Shown piece after piece: positions 1-9,042 of a stretch of 64,000 nt of DNA; position 1 is the stretch's first letter, and each line of letters starts with the position of its first letter. Location of the stretch: positions 62,001 to 126,000 of the forward strand of contig NZ_JAIVAE010000011.1 of assembly GCF_020171785.1 (NCBI RefSeq), given 5' to 3'. The DNA comes from Guptibacillus hwajinpoensis (GTDB lineage: Bacteria; Bacillota; Bacilli; Bacillales; Guptibacillaceae). The notes beneath the pieces were generated by a model, which saw nothing but the letters and a program-made list of their open reading frames with translations, searched no databases and was not told where the DNA came from. Position numbers and translations under genes: made by a program.

Positions 1-552
1 GGCGATGAAGAACAAATGATCACAACAAGTCAGTTCCCAGGGACTACGCTTGATTTGATTGATATCCCACTTGATGATGGCAATACCTTATATGACACTC
101 CAGGAATTATTAATCATCATCAGATGGCTCATTTCGTAAATGCTGAAGAATTAAAGTTAATTAGCCCTAAAAAAGAGATAAAACCAAAGGTATTCCAATT
201 AAATGAAGGGCAGACCCTTTTCTTTGGAGGACTTTCACGTCTTGACTTTGTGGAAGGTGGAAGGCAGTCCTTTATTTGTCATGTGTCGAACGATCTCTAT
301 ATTCACCGTACGAAGATTGAGAAAGCTGATGAGCTCTACCGAGACCACCTTGGAGAACTTCTGTATCCACCTGGTGATCAAACGAAAAAAGAGCTTCCTT
401 CTTTAATTGGACATGAGCTTCGAATAAAAGAAGAAAAAATGGATATTGTTTTTTCAGGACTTGGATGGGTTACCGTGTCTGGAAAAGGTACAACTGTTAA
501 AGCCTATGCTCCTGAAGGCGTCGGCGTCTCAATCAGAAAATCACTAATTTAG
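1..552 (+). CDS. yqeH: Ribosome biogenesis GTPase YqeH, C-terminal part
   Basis: The window opens inside this gene; 183 codons remain of a protein usually near 370 residues. YqeH is a circularly permuted GTPase needed for assembly of the 30S subunit. Visible are the end of the GTPase domain, with the PGTT stretch (G2 region, visible residues 13-16) and the DTPG G3 motif (visible residues 32-35), followed by the C-terminal domain. Having G3 last, with nothing of G4/G5 after it, fits the permuted order of the family. The N-terminal zinc finger lies outside the window. The aroE start follows after 10 bases, so the two are co-transcribed. Confidence 0.93.
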   Translation, partial: GDEEQMITTSQFPGTTLDLIDIPLDDGNTLYDTPGIINHHQMAHFVNAEELKLISPKKEIKPKVFQLNEGQTLFFGGLSRLDFVEGGRQSFICHVSNDLYIHRTKIEKADELYRDHLGELLYPPGDQTKKELPSLIGHELRIKEEKMDIVFSGLGWVTVSGKGTTVKAYAPEGVGVSIRKSLI

Positions 553-562
553 GAGGCAGGTA

Positions 563-1408
563 ATGGGGAAACTATATGGACTTATTGGTCATCCTGTTGG
601 ACACTCGATGTCACCACTTATGCATAATGGTGAATTTAAAGCGCTTGGTTTGTCACATCACTACCAAGCATTTGATCTTTCCCCTGAACAGTTAGAGGAT
701 GGCGTAGAGGCTATGAAGATGCTTGATATTCAGGGATTCAACGTGACCATTCCTCATAAAGTCGCCATTATCCCATTACTAGATGAGGTGGAGCAAGAAG
801 CCCTTGATATCGGTGCTGTTAATACAGTTTACAAGCGTGATGGTAAATATATTGGCACAAACACAGATGGAAAAGGTTACTTACTCTCTTTACTTACTTT
901 AATGAAAGTAAAGGATCTTAAGAACAAAAGAGTCCTCGTGATTGGAGCAGGTGGGGCCGCACGAGCCGTAGCTGTTAGTATTTCTAGGGCTGGTGTGCTT
1001 TCCTTAACGATCGCAAACCGTACCCTTGAGAAGGCGGAAAATCTAACAAGTGTATGTCACGCCTATACAACAGCAAATGCCACAACACTGCAAGAAGCAG
1101 AAATGATGCTATCTCACTTTGATATTATTATTAACACAACATCAATAGGGATGAGCCCACATCTTGATCGGATGCCTTTATCAGTAGAGGATTTGAATAA
1201 GGGAACAGTGGTAAGTGATCTTATATATAATCCACTTGAAACGAAATGGATGCGACTTTCAAAACAAAAAGGCGCTATCACAGATAATGGAATTTCTATG
1301 TTTGTTGAGCAGGGGGCTCTAGCTTTTGAAAAATGGACAGGGGAAACGCCCGATCGAGAAAGAATGAGAAATGCGGTTTTAAAAGAGTTAGGAGGATATT
1401 CATGTTAA
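563..1408 (+). CDS. aroE: Shikimate dehydrogenase (NADP+)
   Basis: Reduces 3-dehydroshikimate to shikimate in aromatic amino acid synthesis, in the cytoplasm. The 281-residue length is normal. The substrate-binding SMSP motif is at residues 15-18, the catalytic lysine is K66 in NVTIPHK, the partner aspartate is D102 in TNTDGKG, and the NADP-binding loop GAGGA is at 128-132. A strong AGGAGG site precedes the ATG. Its last codons contain the ribosome binding site of yhbY and the two genes overlap by 7 bases, so translation is probably coupled. Confidence 0.97.
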   Translation: MGKLYGLIGHPVGHSMSPLMHNGEFKALGLSHHYQAFDLSPEQLEDGVEAMKMLDIQGFNVTIPHKVAIIPLLDEVEQEALDIGAVNTVYKRDGKYIGTNTDGKGYLLSLLTLMKVKDLKNKRVLVIGAGGAARAVAVSISRAGVLSLTIANRTLEKAENLTSVCHAYTTANATTLQEAEMMLSHFDIIINTTSIGMSPHLDRMPLSVEDLNKGTVVSDLIYNPLETKWMRLSKQKGAITDNGISMFVEQGALAFEKWTGETPDRERMRNAVLKELGGYSC

Positions 1409-1692
1409 CAGGTAAACAAAAACGTTTTTTACGCGCAAAAGCAAATCGTCTCAATCCTATTTTTCAAGTAGGAAAAGGTGGCGTTAATGAAAATATGACG
1501 AAGCAAATTGAGGAAGCTTTAGAGGCTAGAGAGCTTATTAAAGTAAGCATCCTTCAAAATTGTGAAGAAGATCGTAATAGTGTAGGAGAGCAATTGTCCA
1601 CTGAAACTGGAGCGGAACTTGTTCAAATTATTGGAAATATGATTGTGCTGTATAAAGAATCAGAAGAGAATAAAGAAATTATTCTTCCATAA
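1402..1692 (+). CDS. yhbY: RNA-binding protein YhbY/YqeI (CRM domain)
   Basis: A 96-residue single CRM-domain protein; the family binds pre-50S ribosomal particles. The GKGG loop typical of the CRM fold is at residues 24-27. I chose the ATG at 1402 because GGAGG lies just before it at 1391-1395 and the protein then begins MLTGKQKRFLR as in other members. An in-frame start 69 bases upstream inside aroE has no support. The stop codon shares a base with the nadD start. Confidence 0.93.
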   Translation: MLTGKQKRFLRAKANRLNPIFQVGKGGVNENMTKQIEEALEARELIKVSILQNCEEDRNSVGEQLSTETGAELVQIIGNMIVLYKESEENKEIILP

Positions 1693-2282
1693 TGACTGAA
1701 GCAAAAAAGTTGAGAGTCGGCTTACTTGGAGGGACATTTGACCCCCCTCATCTTGGACATTTAACGATTGCACAGGGAGTACTCGAGACATGTAAACTTG
1801 ATGAAATCTGGTTTATGCCGAGCCATCGTCCCCCACATAAAAACGGAAGTGCTATTACTGATAATCATCAAAGGATGAAGATGACTCAGTTAGCGATTGA
1901 TGGAAATCCTCATTTTAAGCTGTCTTTAATTGAGTTTGAACGTAATGATCGCTCATATACGATTGATACCATTGAAATATTGAAAGAAAATTATCCGGAT
2001 ATCGATTTTTATTTTATTATTGGTGGAGACATGATTGAGGATTTACCGAACTGGCATCGAATAGATGAATTGTCTCGTATGATTAAGTTCATTGGGGTTA
2101 ATCGGCCGGGTTATCATCCGGATAAAGAACAGTACCATGTTTCGCTCATAGATGTTCCACAAATTGATGTCTCATCAAGTGAATTAAGAAGAAATTTACA
2201 TGACAAAAAGAGTGGAAGATATTTACTTCCCGAATCCGTCCGAACTTTTATTGCAGAGGAGGGATTATATGAATCGAACTGA
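1692..2282 (+). CDS. nadD: Nicotinate-nucleotide adenylyltransferase
   Basis: Transfers AMP from ATP to nicotinate mononucleotide, giving deamido-NAD, in NAD synthesis. The 196 residues carry the nucleotidyltransferase signature GGTFDPPHLGH at residues 13-23 with the (H/T)xGH element, and the C-terminal SSSELR version of the ISSTxxR motif near residue 165. The ATG overlaps the yhbY stop in TAATG, the mark of translational coupling. It overlaps yqeK by 14 bases at its end. Confidence 0.96.
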   Translation: MTEAKKLRVGLLGGTFDPPHLGHLTIAQGVLETCKLDEIWFMPSHRPPHKNGSAITDNHQRMKMTQLAIDGNPHFKLSLIEFERNDRSYTIDTIEILKENYPDIDFYFIIGGDMIEDLPNWHRIDELSRMIKFIGVNRPGYHPDKEQYHVSLIDVPQIDVSSSELRRNLHDKKSGRYLLPESVRTFIAEEGLYESN

Positions 2283-2835
2283 AGCGTTAAAGCTTGTTAA
2301 GCCTCATTTAACAGAACATCGCTATGTTCATACGATTGGGGTAACGGATACTGCGGTTGATCTTGCTGAAAAATATGGGGCAGATCCACAAAGGACCGAA
2401 ATAGCAGCTATTTTTCATGACTATGCCAAGTTTCGACCTAAAGAAGAAATGCGTCAAATTATTATTGATCAATCGTTTAATGAAGATTTGCTCGAGTACT
2501 CATCCGAACTCTGGCACGCTCCAGTCGGAGCTTATTTAGTGCGCTATGAGATTGGCATCAATGACGAAGAGATTCTAAACGCAATCAAATACCATACTTC
2601 TGGACGTCCTAATATGACGTTAATGGAGAAGTGTGTGTTTATTGCTGATTACATTGAACCGGGCAGATCATTTCCTGGTGTAGATGAGGTTAGAGAAGTT
2701 GTCCAAAAAGATCTTGATCAAGCTATTGCGTTGTCTCTCAGGAATACTGTGCAGTTTTTAATGAAAAAGAATCAGCCTATTTATCCGGCGACATTCTTAA
2801 CATATAACAGCATTGTAAAGTCGTTCAACACCTGA
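2269..2835 (+). CDS. yqeK: HD-domain Ap4A hydrolase YqeK
   Basis: An HD-superfamily metal-dependent phosphohydrolase; family members split diadenosine tetraphosphate symmetrically into two ADP. The 188-residue product begins MNRTEALKLV. The metal-binding HD pair is H50-D51 in IFHDYAK, with further conserved histidines at H21 and in WHAPVGA and KYHTSG. The ATG at 2269 has GAGGAGG just upstream inside nadD; a longer in-frame version from 2200 lies entirely within nadD and is not supported. The nadD-yqeK-rsfS order is conserved in Bacilli. Confidence 0.93.
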   Translation: MNRTEALKLVKPHLTEHRYVHTIGVTDTAVDLAEKYGADPQRTEIAAIFHDYAKFRPKEEMRQIIIDQSFNEDLLEYSSELWHAPVGAYLVRYEIGINDEEILNAIKYHTSGRPNMTLMEKCVFIADYIEPGRSFPGVDEVREVVQKDLDQAIALSLRNTVQFLMKKNQPIYPATFLTYNSIVKSFNT

Positions 2836-2855
2836 GAAGAAATGGAGGAAACTAA

Positions 2856-3209
2856 ATGAATGAGAAGCAAATGATTAGCCTTGCTGCCAAAGCAGCTGAC
2901 GATAAAAGAGCAGAAGATATCGTTGCACTTAATATGAATGGAGTTTCATTAATTGCGGACTACTTTTTAATATGTCACGGTAATTCAGAAAAACAAGTTC
3001 AAGCAATCGCTAAAGAAATTAAAGATCAGGCATTAGAACAAGGGATGGATATAAAAAGACTGGAAGGTTATGATCAGGCACGCTGGGTTCTTGTTGACTT
3101 AGGCAGCGTTATTGTTCATATTTTTCATAAAGATGAACGCCATTATTATAATCTTGAGAAGCTTTGGGGAGATGCGCCACATTTACCACTTGAGGAAATT
3201 CTAGCGTAA
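2856..3209 (+). CDS. rsfS: Ribosome silencing factor RsfS
   Basis: Binds uL14 on the 50S subunit and blocks subunit joining when nutrients run short. The 117-residue protein shows the family blocks near DYFLICHGNS, the GYDQARWVLVD stretch and the C-terminal VHIFHKDERHYYNLEKLW block. GGAGG lies before the ATG. It sits between yqeK and yqeM and the next start is only 2 bases beyond its stop. Confidence 0.96.
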   Translation: MNEKQMISLAAKAADDKRAEDIVALNMNGVSLIADYFLICHGNSEKQVQAIAKEIKDQALEQGMDIKRLEGYDQARWVLVDLGSVIVHIFHKDERHYYNLEKLWGDAPHLPLEEILA

Positions 3210-3210
3210 T

Positions 3211-3939
3211 ATGCACTCATATGAACGCTTTTCTTATGTTTACGATCGTTTAATGGAAGAAGCTCCATATGGTGAATGGGTGGATCTTGTTAAAAAGGAA
3301 GTAGCAACTGGAAAAGTTCTCGATCTGGGCTCAGGAACAGGAGAATGTTCCATTAATCTTGCTCAAGTTGGTTTTGATGTTACAGCTGTGGACCTTTCTG
3401 AGCATATGCTCTCTGTAGCTCAGGATAAAGCTATTCGTGAAAAGCTTCCAATCAAGTTTCTACTGCAGGATATGCGAGAGCTTGAGACGGGTGAATTGTA
3501 TGATGTTGTTACAATTTTTTGTGATTCGTTGAACTATGTGACAGACAGAGAAGGTGTGAAAGCAACCTTATCAAACGTATATCAGCACCTGAAACAGGGT
3601 GGTGTATTATTATTTGATGTTCACTCTCTTTATAAAGTACAAAGCCTTTTTGTTGATAACACCTTTGCAAGTAGTGAAGATGATATATCTTATATATGGA
3701 ATAGTTTTGCTGGAGCAGAAGAAGGCGCTGTTGAGCATGAGCTTAGCTTCTTTGTTGAAAATGAAGAAGGACTTTATGAACGGTTTGATGAAATTCATTA
3801 CCAAAGAACGTTTGCAATCGATGAATATCTAGCCTGGCTAAGAGAAGTAGGCTTTGAAAATATTTCAGTGACATCTGATTTTACAAATTTAGAACCAACC
3901 CCGTCATCCGAGCGTTTATTTTTTAGAGCTGTTAAATAG
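3211..3939 (+). CDS. yqeM: SAM-dependent methyltransferase YqeM
   Basis: A class I methyltransferase of 242 residues. The SAM-binding motif I DLGSGTGE is at residues 38-45, followed by AVDLS (motif II acidic region) and later blocks typical of Rossmann methyltransferases. Its substrate is not known to me. No clear Shine-Dalgarno site precedes the start, so it is probably translated by coupling from rsfS. It is the last gene of the operon, ending at a bidirectional terminator. Confidence 0.9.
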   Translation: MHSYERFSYVYDRLMEEAPYGEWVDLVKKEVATGKVLDLGSGTGECSINLAQVGFDVTAVDLSEHMLSVAQDKAIREKLPIKFLLQDMRELETGELYDVVTIFCDSLNYVTDREGVKATLSNVYQHLKQGGVLLFDVHSLYKVQSLFVDNTFASSEDDISYIWNSFAGAEEGAVEHELSFFVENEEGLYERFDEIHYQRTFAIDEYLAWLREVGFENISVTSDFTNLEPTPSSERLFFRAVK

Positions 3940-3940
3940 T

Positions 3941-3974
3941 AAAAAGAGTGATTTCGATTGAAATCACTCTTTTT
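3941..3974. terminator. Bidirectional terminator, yqeM / comER
   Basis: A near-perfect 14-15 bp stem with a 4-base loop, A-rich on the left and ending in TTTTT on the right, between the convergent ends of yqeM and comER. It can serve both strands. Confidence 0.9.
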
Positions 3975-4027
3975 ATCTTTTATTGAAGGGATTTTTCTTT
4001 TCGTAGCGAATTCACTTATACACCTCG

Positions 4028-4864
4028 CTATTTCTGCTTCGACTCTTCCTTAAATTGCACTTTAATTCCTTCGCGATCTTCCTTAAACTTTCTATGAGTG
4101 CTCTGAATCAAATGATGAAACATCTCTCCGGTTTCTGCTTCAAGAACCTTTAATCCCTCTCCTGTAACGCCACCTTTGACGGTTACCTTTCGCTGTAAAG
4201 TTTCTAAAGAAAAATAATCTTTTTCAAGTAGCTTCCCCATACCAATGAGCATTTCTGTGGCAAGGATCGTAGCTTGCTCATTTGATATGTTTGTTTCTGT
4301 CACTGCTCCTTCAATAAATTGTTGAATCAAATAACTTAGAAAAGCTGGGCCACAACTTACAATATCAGAAGAAACCCTTGTGATATCCTCGTCTGTTTCA
4401 ATAGGGGTAGAAATTTGTGACATCAGATAAAGCAGCTTTACTTTGTTTGCTTCAGAACAACGACTTCCGAACGTAACAAGTGATGCGCCACTAAGAGCTC
4501 TGTTCGTAATACTTGGAATGGCTCTAGCTACGTCACAAGTAACGAATGATTCAATCTCACTTACTTTAATTGGGCTTGTGATGGAAACGATTAACTGCTG
4601 TGGTTTTAAATTAGACCGTATCTTTTTGAATAGCGGAAAATACTCATGAGGTTTGACACAAATAAAGATCATATCAGACTTTTTAACCACTTCATCTGCA
4701 CTTTTGACAACATTGAGTGAAGGATATTGCTGTTTAAGTTTCGAAGCCTTTTCACTTGAACGATTTACAATTGTGAGATGGGAAGGTATTACGGCGCAAG
4801 AATCAATAAAGGAAGATACAAGAATCGTCCCCATATTGCCGGTACCTATGACACCGATTTTCAA
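4028..4864 (-). CDS. comER: ComER, pyrroline-5-carboxylate reductase-like protein
   Basis: A 278-residue protein of the pyrroline-5-carboxylate reductase family, divergent from comEA exactly as in B. subtilis, where comER has been linked to sporulation timing rather than DNA uptake. The nucleotide-binding GTGNMG motif is at residues 7-12. I chose a TTG start at 4864 because a strong GGAGGGGG site lies just before it and the Rossmann strand LKIGVIG must begin there; the open frame continues upstream but without a site. It lacks any sign of decay. Confidence 0.9.
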   Translation of the reverse strand: MKIGVIGTGNMGTILVSSFIDSCAVIPSHLTIVNRSSEKASKLKQQYPSLNVVKSADEVVKKSDMIFICVKPHEYFPLFKKIRSNLKPQQLIVSITSPIKVSEIESFVTCDVARAIPSITNRALSGASLVTFGSRCSEANKVKLLYLMSQISTPIETDEDITRVSSDIVSCGPAFLSYLIQQFIEGAVTETNISNEQATILATEMLIGMGKLLEKDYFSLETLQRKVTVKGGVTGEGLKVLEAETGEMFHHLIQSTHRKFKEDREGIKVQFKEESKQK

Positions 4865-4965
4865 TAAACTCCCCCTCCTTCCATACTCATTTCTCCTACA
4901 ACATATGTAAGAAAGTCTCATTATATGTTTAAGAACAAGAAACATTCGAAAGGTATGAATGCCCA

Positions 4966-5577
4966 ATGAAGTATCTGAAAGCGTTTAATACAAGGGAGAA
5001 AGTTCTTCTTAGTATCATTTTGCTAGCAGTTGGAATGGCTGTATTCTTTTATTTCGATTTACCTAAAGGTGAGGAAGCGCAGTTTGTGTTTGAAGAAGAA
5101 GTAGAGGAGGGGGGAGAAGACAAAGAAGTTCCTCTGCCTACTCAAGAAAATGAGGTAACGATTGTGCTCGTAGATGTAAAGGGGGCCGTGGTCGCACCGG
5201 GTGTATATGAAGTTAGTGCGAATGGGCGTGTGAAAGATGTTATTGAGAAAGCTGGTGGGTTTCTTGAAGAAGCAGATCAAGCTCAGCTGAACCTCGCTAC
5301 CAAAGTGATTGATGAGATGATGATTTACGTTCCTTTAAAAGGAGAAACCACAGTGACTGCTGGAAGTGTGACTGCCGAGTCAGGACTTGTTTCCATCAAT
5401 ACGGCCGATCTTATTGAGCTTCAAGAACTTCCTGGGATTGGGCCAGCAAAAGCAGAAGCGATTATTCAATATCGAGAAGAAAATGGTCCTTTCAGTGCTA
5501 GTGAGGACTTACAAAATATTAGTGGAATAGGAGAAAAAACGTATGAGAAGTTAAAGGACCTAATAACCGTTCAATGA
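4966..5577 (+). CDS. comEA: ComEA, competence DNA receptor
   Basis: Membrane-anchored DNA-binding protein that takes incoming double-stranded DNA for transformation. The 203 residues show a short cytoplasmic start, one membrane segment at about 13-31, an acidic linker, an SLBB-type domain starting near VLVDVKGAV, and a C-terminal pair of helix-hairpin-helix motifs (LPGIGPAKA and ISGIGEKTY). The site before the ATG is weak. I see no pair of AAAA-N5-TTTT ComK half-boxes in the 100 bases shared with comER. Confidence 0.95.
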   Translation: MKYLKAFNTREKVLLSIILLAVGMAVFFYFDLPKGEEAQFVFEEEVEEGGEDKEVPLPTQENEVTIVLVDVKGAVVAPGVYEVSANGRVKDVIEKAGGFLEEADQAQLNLATKVIDEMMIYVPLKGETTVTAGSVTAESGLVSINTADLIELQELPGIGPAKAEAIIQYREENGPFSASEDLQNISGIGEKTYEKLKDLITVQ

Positions 5578-5640
5578 GTCATTGACTAGCAGGATTATTT
5601 CGATCAAACTAATAGAAGATAAAACATTGGGGGGAAATCC

Positions 5641-6204
5641 ATGGAACGTATTTCGTGGGATCAGTATTTTATGGCCCAAAGCCATTTACTTGCTCTTAGA
5701 AGCACATGTACTCGATTAACGGTTGGCGCCACAATTGTAAGAGATAAAAGGATGATTGCAGGTGGATACAATGGATCTGTATCAGGTGGTGTTCATTGTA
5801 TCGACGAAGGGTGTTATGTAATCGACAATCATTGTGTTCGAACGATTCATGCTGAGATGAATGCCATTATTCAATGCGCTAAATTTGGTGTGCAAACAAC
5901 TGGAGCAGAAATTTATGTCACTCATTTTCCTTGTATTAACTGCTGTAAAGCGATTATACAGGCGGGAATTAAAACAGTGATTTATGCAGAAAATTATAAA
6001 AATCACCCTTATGCGGTTGAGCTCTTTGAAGATGCTGGCGTAATAGTTAGACAAGTTGAACTAGAAGAGATGATTCTTGATACGAATAGTCAAGAAAAGC
6101 TTAATTTAACTGCGGATTTATTGGACAAACTATCAGCGTCAGGTCTTGATGCAAATGAAGTAAGGCCACTATATGAGAAAGCTTCCAAACTATACGGTAT
6201 GTAA
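5641..6204 (+). CDS. comEB: ComEB, dCMP deaminase family protein
   Basis: A 187-residue zinc deaminase of the dCMP deaminase family, which makes dUMP. The zinc and catalytic residues are in HAE at 70-72 and PCxxC at 97-101, with an extra cysteine at 102. The gene lies between comEA and comEC as usual; in B. subtilis comEB is not needed for transformation itself. A GGGGG site precedes the ATG, and the stop overlaps the comEC start in TAATG. Confidence 0.95.
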   Translation: MERISWDQYFMAQSHLLALRSTCTRLTVGATIVRDKRMIAGGYNGSVSGGVHCIDEGCYVIDNHCVRTIHAEMNAIIQCAKFGVQTTGAEIYVTHFPCINCCKAIIQAGIKTVIYAENYKNHPYAVELFEDAGVIVRQVELEEMILDTNSQEKLNLTADLLDKLSASGLDANEVRPLYEKASKLYGM

Positions 6205-8489
6205 TGAAAGGAAACCTATGGGTGCTAGCGCTCTCTTCGCTACTTGGTGTTTTCAGTGTCGATTCCTACTATGCCGTCTCTGTGAGTAGTATTTTGTTGA
6301 TATGGTTATGGAAAGGTAAGAGAGGGCTATTATTGTTAGCTACTCTTACCTTCCTATTATCTTTTAGTTACACAGTTTTTACAAATAGCACCAATATTAC
6401 CTCTTTAAAAGAAGGTGAAGTAGCCTTAAATGGGAAGATTTCTTCGCTGCCTCAAGTTGACGGTGATTCTCTTTCTTTTGAAGCTTCCACAATGAACGAG
6501 AATGTAAAGGTACAGTATTATTTATCATCAGAAGTGGAAAAGAATGATTTGAGAAATTTAAAAGTAGGTCACTGGTGTCGTTTATCAGGGACGCTCAAAT
6601 CCCCATCACCTCTAAGAATCCCCTCTCTTTTTAACTACGAACGTTACCTTTATCATAAAAAAATTCACTGGATTTATGAACTGAATGAAAAACCGACTTG
6701 CTTACCACATTCCAAATCACTAATCGTAAAGATTCAACAATACCGGCAGAAAGTGGTATCGGATATTACAGTTGTTTTTCCTATTCAACTTCAAGGGCTA
6801 GCAGCATCGTTACTTGTTGGCGATCGCAGCCTATTACCCCCTGATGTCACTGATGCTTATCAAGAATTAGGTTTAAGCCATGTGCTAGCTGTATCGGGTT
6901 TGCACGTTGGCGTTATTGGTGGCTTGTTCTTCTGGCTAATGATACGAATTGGTGTGACAAGAGAAAAAGCGTATAGTACGCTTTTCATTTTTTTTCCTTT
7001 TTACCTTGTTTTCACAGGTGGTGCACCCTCGGTCGTTAGAGCGTCTTTAATGGCGATGACAGTGGTTTTTAGTATGCGGTTTCAGTTAAAGCTTAATCCT
7101 CTTGATGGAATTGCGGCAGCTTGTTTAATCACACTATTTGTAAATCCTTATTATGCTTATCATATTGGGTTTCAACTTTCTTTTCTAATTGCTTTTGCTT
7201 TAATCGTATCCTCTCATACAATCTTGCAGCGTTATCAGCATCCCTTCACCAAACTTCTGGCTTTATCTATTCTCGCTCAAGTCATTTCTTTTCCTCTTGT
7301 TATTTATCACTTTCATCAAATTTCATTTATCAGTTTAGGATTGAACCTCATTTATGTTCCGTTTATTTCAATCATCGTTTTACCAGCTTTATTGCTTCTC
7401 TTCTTGTTGCGAGCGCTTTCTGTGTCCATTCTTTTTACGGTGTTGTCTGAACCACTTGCTACGCTCATTGCGTCCATTCATCGTTTGTTTTTGTTTCTAT
7501 CGGAGTTAAACATGAATATCGTTTTCGGAGCGATCTCAGAAGGTATGCTGATCATTTCTTTTGGAATTTGTTTTTTCGTCGTTCTGTTATGGGAGCGAGG
7601 GTTACTTATGAAAGCTAGTGTAATCTGGTCGCTTTATTGCGGTGGATTGTACATAGCTCCTTATTTGAACCCAAATGGAGAGGTGACATTCATCGATGTT
7701 GGGCAGGGGGATAGTATTTTAATCATGCTTCCTTTTCAACAACAGGTTATTTTGATTGATACAGGCGGAAAACCGAGTTTTGGTAAAGAAGAGATGTGGC
7801 GACAAAGAGAGTCAACATTTGACATAGGGGGTGATGTTATTCTCCCATTTTTGAAGTCGAAAGGTATTCGTGAGCTTGATTTATTGCTGCTTACTCATGG
7901 TGATTTTGATCATGTGGGTGGAGCGAAAGAGATTTTAGAAGGCATCTCTATAAAAAGATTGTTACTTGATCAAGGTATTGAACAAACGGAAGTCGAAGCG
8001 AATGTAATACAAATCGCACGCACAAAAAGTGTTCCTGTATCAAACGCAAAAGTAGGACAATCGTGGAGCGTAGGGAAGGCGAATTTTACTGTTGTTCAGG
8101 CGTTACAGACGAAGGAAGAGAACGATGGGAGTATCGTTTTGCATGCAAACGTTGGCGGATATAGCTGGCTTTTAATGGGTGATGTGGAAGCGGAGGGAGA
8201 ACGTCAACTTCTTGCTGGTCGCTCTCTTCCAAAAATTGACGTGGTAAAAGTAGGCCATCATGGTAGCGCTACTTCTAGCTCATCAGAGTTCATTGACCGT
8301 GCTACTCCCGATATTGCGATCATATCAGTTGGGGAAGATAACCGGTATGGTCATCCTGATGCAGATGTATTAGAACGTTATCAAGAGAACGGTGTCTCTA
8401 TTCTTCGAACCGACCTAAATGGCACAATCCGATACACATATCGATCGAATAAAAAAGGAAGTTGGTCCGTGATGTTAAATGGAAAATAG
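6204..8489 (+). CDS. comEC: ComEC, DNA-uptake channel
   Basis: Polytopic membrane protein through which single-stranded DNA enters in transformation. The 761 residues contain an N-terminal region with an OB-like soluble segment, the central Competence domain with the conserved LAVSGLHVG block and many membrane helices, and a C-terminal metallo-beta-lactamase domain with THGDFDHVGG near residue 564, proposed to be the nuclease that degrades one strand. The domain set is complete, so the uptake machinery looks intact. Its stop codon lies in the downstream terminator stem. Confidence 0.95.
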   Translation: MKGNLWVLALSSLLGVFSVDSYYAVSVSSILLIWLWKGKRGLLLLATLTFLLSFSYTVFTNSTNITSLKEGEVALNGKISSLPQVDGDSLSFEASTMNENVKVQYYLSSEVEKNDLRNLKVGHWCRLSGTLKSPSPLRIPSLFNYERYLYHKKIHWIYELNEKPTCLPHSKSLIVKIQQYRQKVVSDITVVFPIQLQGLAASLLVGDRSLLPPDVTDAYQELGLSHVLAVSGLHVGVIGGLFFWLMIRIGVTREKAYSTLFIFFPFYLVFTGGAPSVVRASLMAMTVVFSMRFQLKLNPLDGIAAACLITLFVNPYYAYHIGFQLSFLIAFALIVSSHTILQRYQHPFTKLLALSILAQVISFPLVIYHFHQISFISLGLNLIYVPFISIIVLPALLLLFLLRALSVSILFTVLSEPLATLIASIHRLFLFLSELNMNIVFGAISEGMLIISFGICFFVVLLWERGLLMKASVIWSLYCGGLYIAPYLNPNGEVTFIDVGQGDSILIMLPFQQQVILIDTGGKPSFGKEEMWRQRESTFDIGGDVILPFLKSKGIRELDLLLLTHGDFDHVGGAKEILEGISIKRLLLDQGIEQTEVEANVIQIARTKSVPVSNAKVGQSWSVGKANFTVVQALQTKEENDGSIVLHANVGGYSWLLMGDVEAEGERQLLAGRSLPKIDVVKVGHHGSATSSSSEFIDRATPDIAIISVGEDNRYGHPDADVLERYQENGVSILRTDLNGTIRYTYRSNKKGSWSVMLNGK

Positions 8490-8510
8490 ACTGCCTAGGG
8501 CAGTCTATTT
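8484..8510. terminator. Bidirectional terminator, comEC / yqzM
   Basis: A perfect 12-bp stem (AAATAGACTGCC and its complement) with a 3-base loop. It overlaps the stop codons of both convergent genes. The trailing T-run is short. Confidence 0.7.
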
Positions 8511-8640
8511 AGCCAATTGCTTTAATAATTACAGCCGTAAAGAAAATGATGGAAAAGAATAAAAATGGTACAACGAAGCCAACAGCTGATTGAACAGCGT
8601 CATTATCCTTAGCTTGAACATCTTTTTCGAACTCGTTCAT
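8509..8640 (-). CDS. yqzM: YqzM family small membrane protein
   Basis: A 43-residue protein starting MNEFEKDVQAKDND, with one hydrophobic segment from about residue 19 to the end. It matches the conserved YqzM family found beside comEC in Bacillus; its function is not known. GGAGGGAAGG lies 4 to 13 bases before the ATG at 8640. It is transcribed against comEC and its stop falls in the shared terminator. Confidence 0.85.
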   Translation of the reverse strand: MNEFEKDVQAKDNDAVQSAVGFVVPFLFFSIIFFTAVIIKAIG

Positions 8641-9042
8641 TTGCCTTCCCTCCTGCTTTCCCCATAGTATTCACTGTTCACTACTAATGTAGTCTTTATG
8701 TAGGGGATTTCCTAAAAAGGTACATTTCAATCAATATTGTATCATGTATTCCACATTATGTCTTTAATCTTCAGTAACTGACACTGTTTTAATGAAAGGA
8801 ATTTATTCGAAAGAATCACTCCCTTTCCTGTAAAGAGTTGTCACCCATACTTTAAGTTTGCATAGGATATCCTATCTACTACACACCGAACATCGTTGCT
8901 TCATGAGAGTCCTAGGCCTTATGAAGGAGCGTTTACTATAAATGGGAGGCTGGTTCTAGCAGCCGGCTTCCCTTTTCTACTTGCCAACATCGTATTGACG
9001 GATTAGGATAGGAATGGACGAATAAAAACGAGGTGTACATAG
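8641..9042. other. 402-base gap with possible small RNA segment
   Basis: No protein gene is apparent. The left part should hold the yqzM promoter. The right part has a TTGTCA box at 8838-8843, a perfect 14-bp palindrome at 8862-8875 that overlaps the expected -10 region, then two consecutive hairpins, the second followed by TTTT. The segment could make a short structured RNA or be a leader of holA. Confidence 0.4.
8899..8979 (+). ncRNA. Candidate structured RNA (two hairpins, second terminator-like)
   Basis: The first hairpin pairs CTTCATGAG (8899-8907) with CTTATGAAG (8918-8926), 9 pairs with one G-T. The second, at about 8942-8974, pairs GGGAGGCTG with CAGC and CTTCCC around a bulge and is followed by TTTTCT. 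It resembles no RNA family I recognise. It might instead be a holA leader. The call rests on structure only. Confidence 0.3.
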
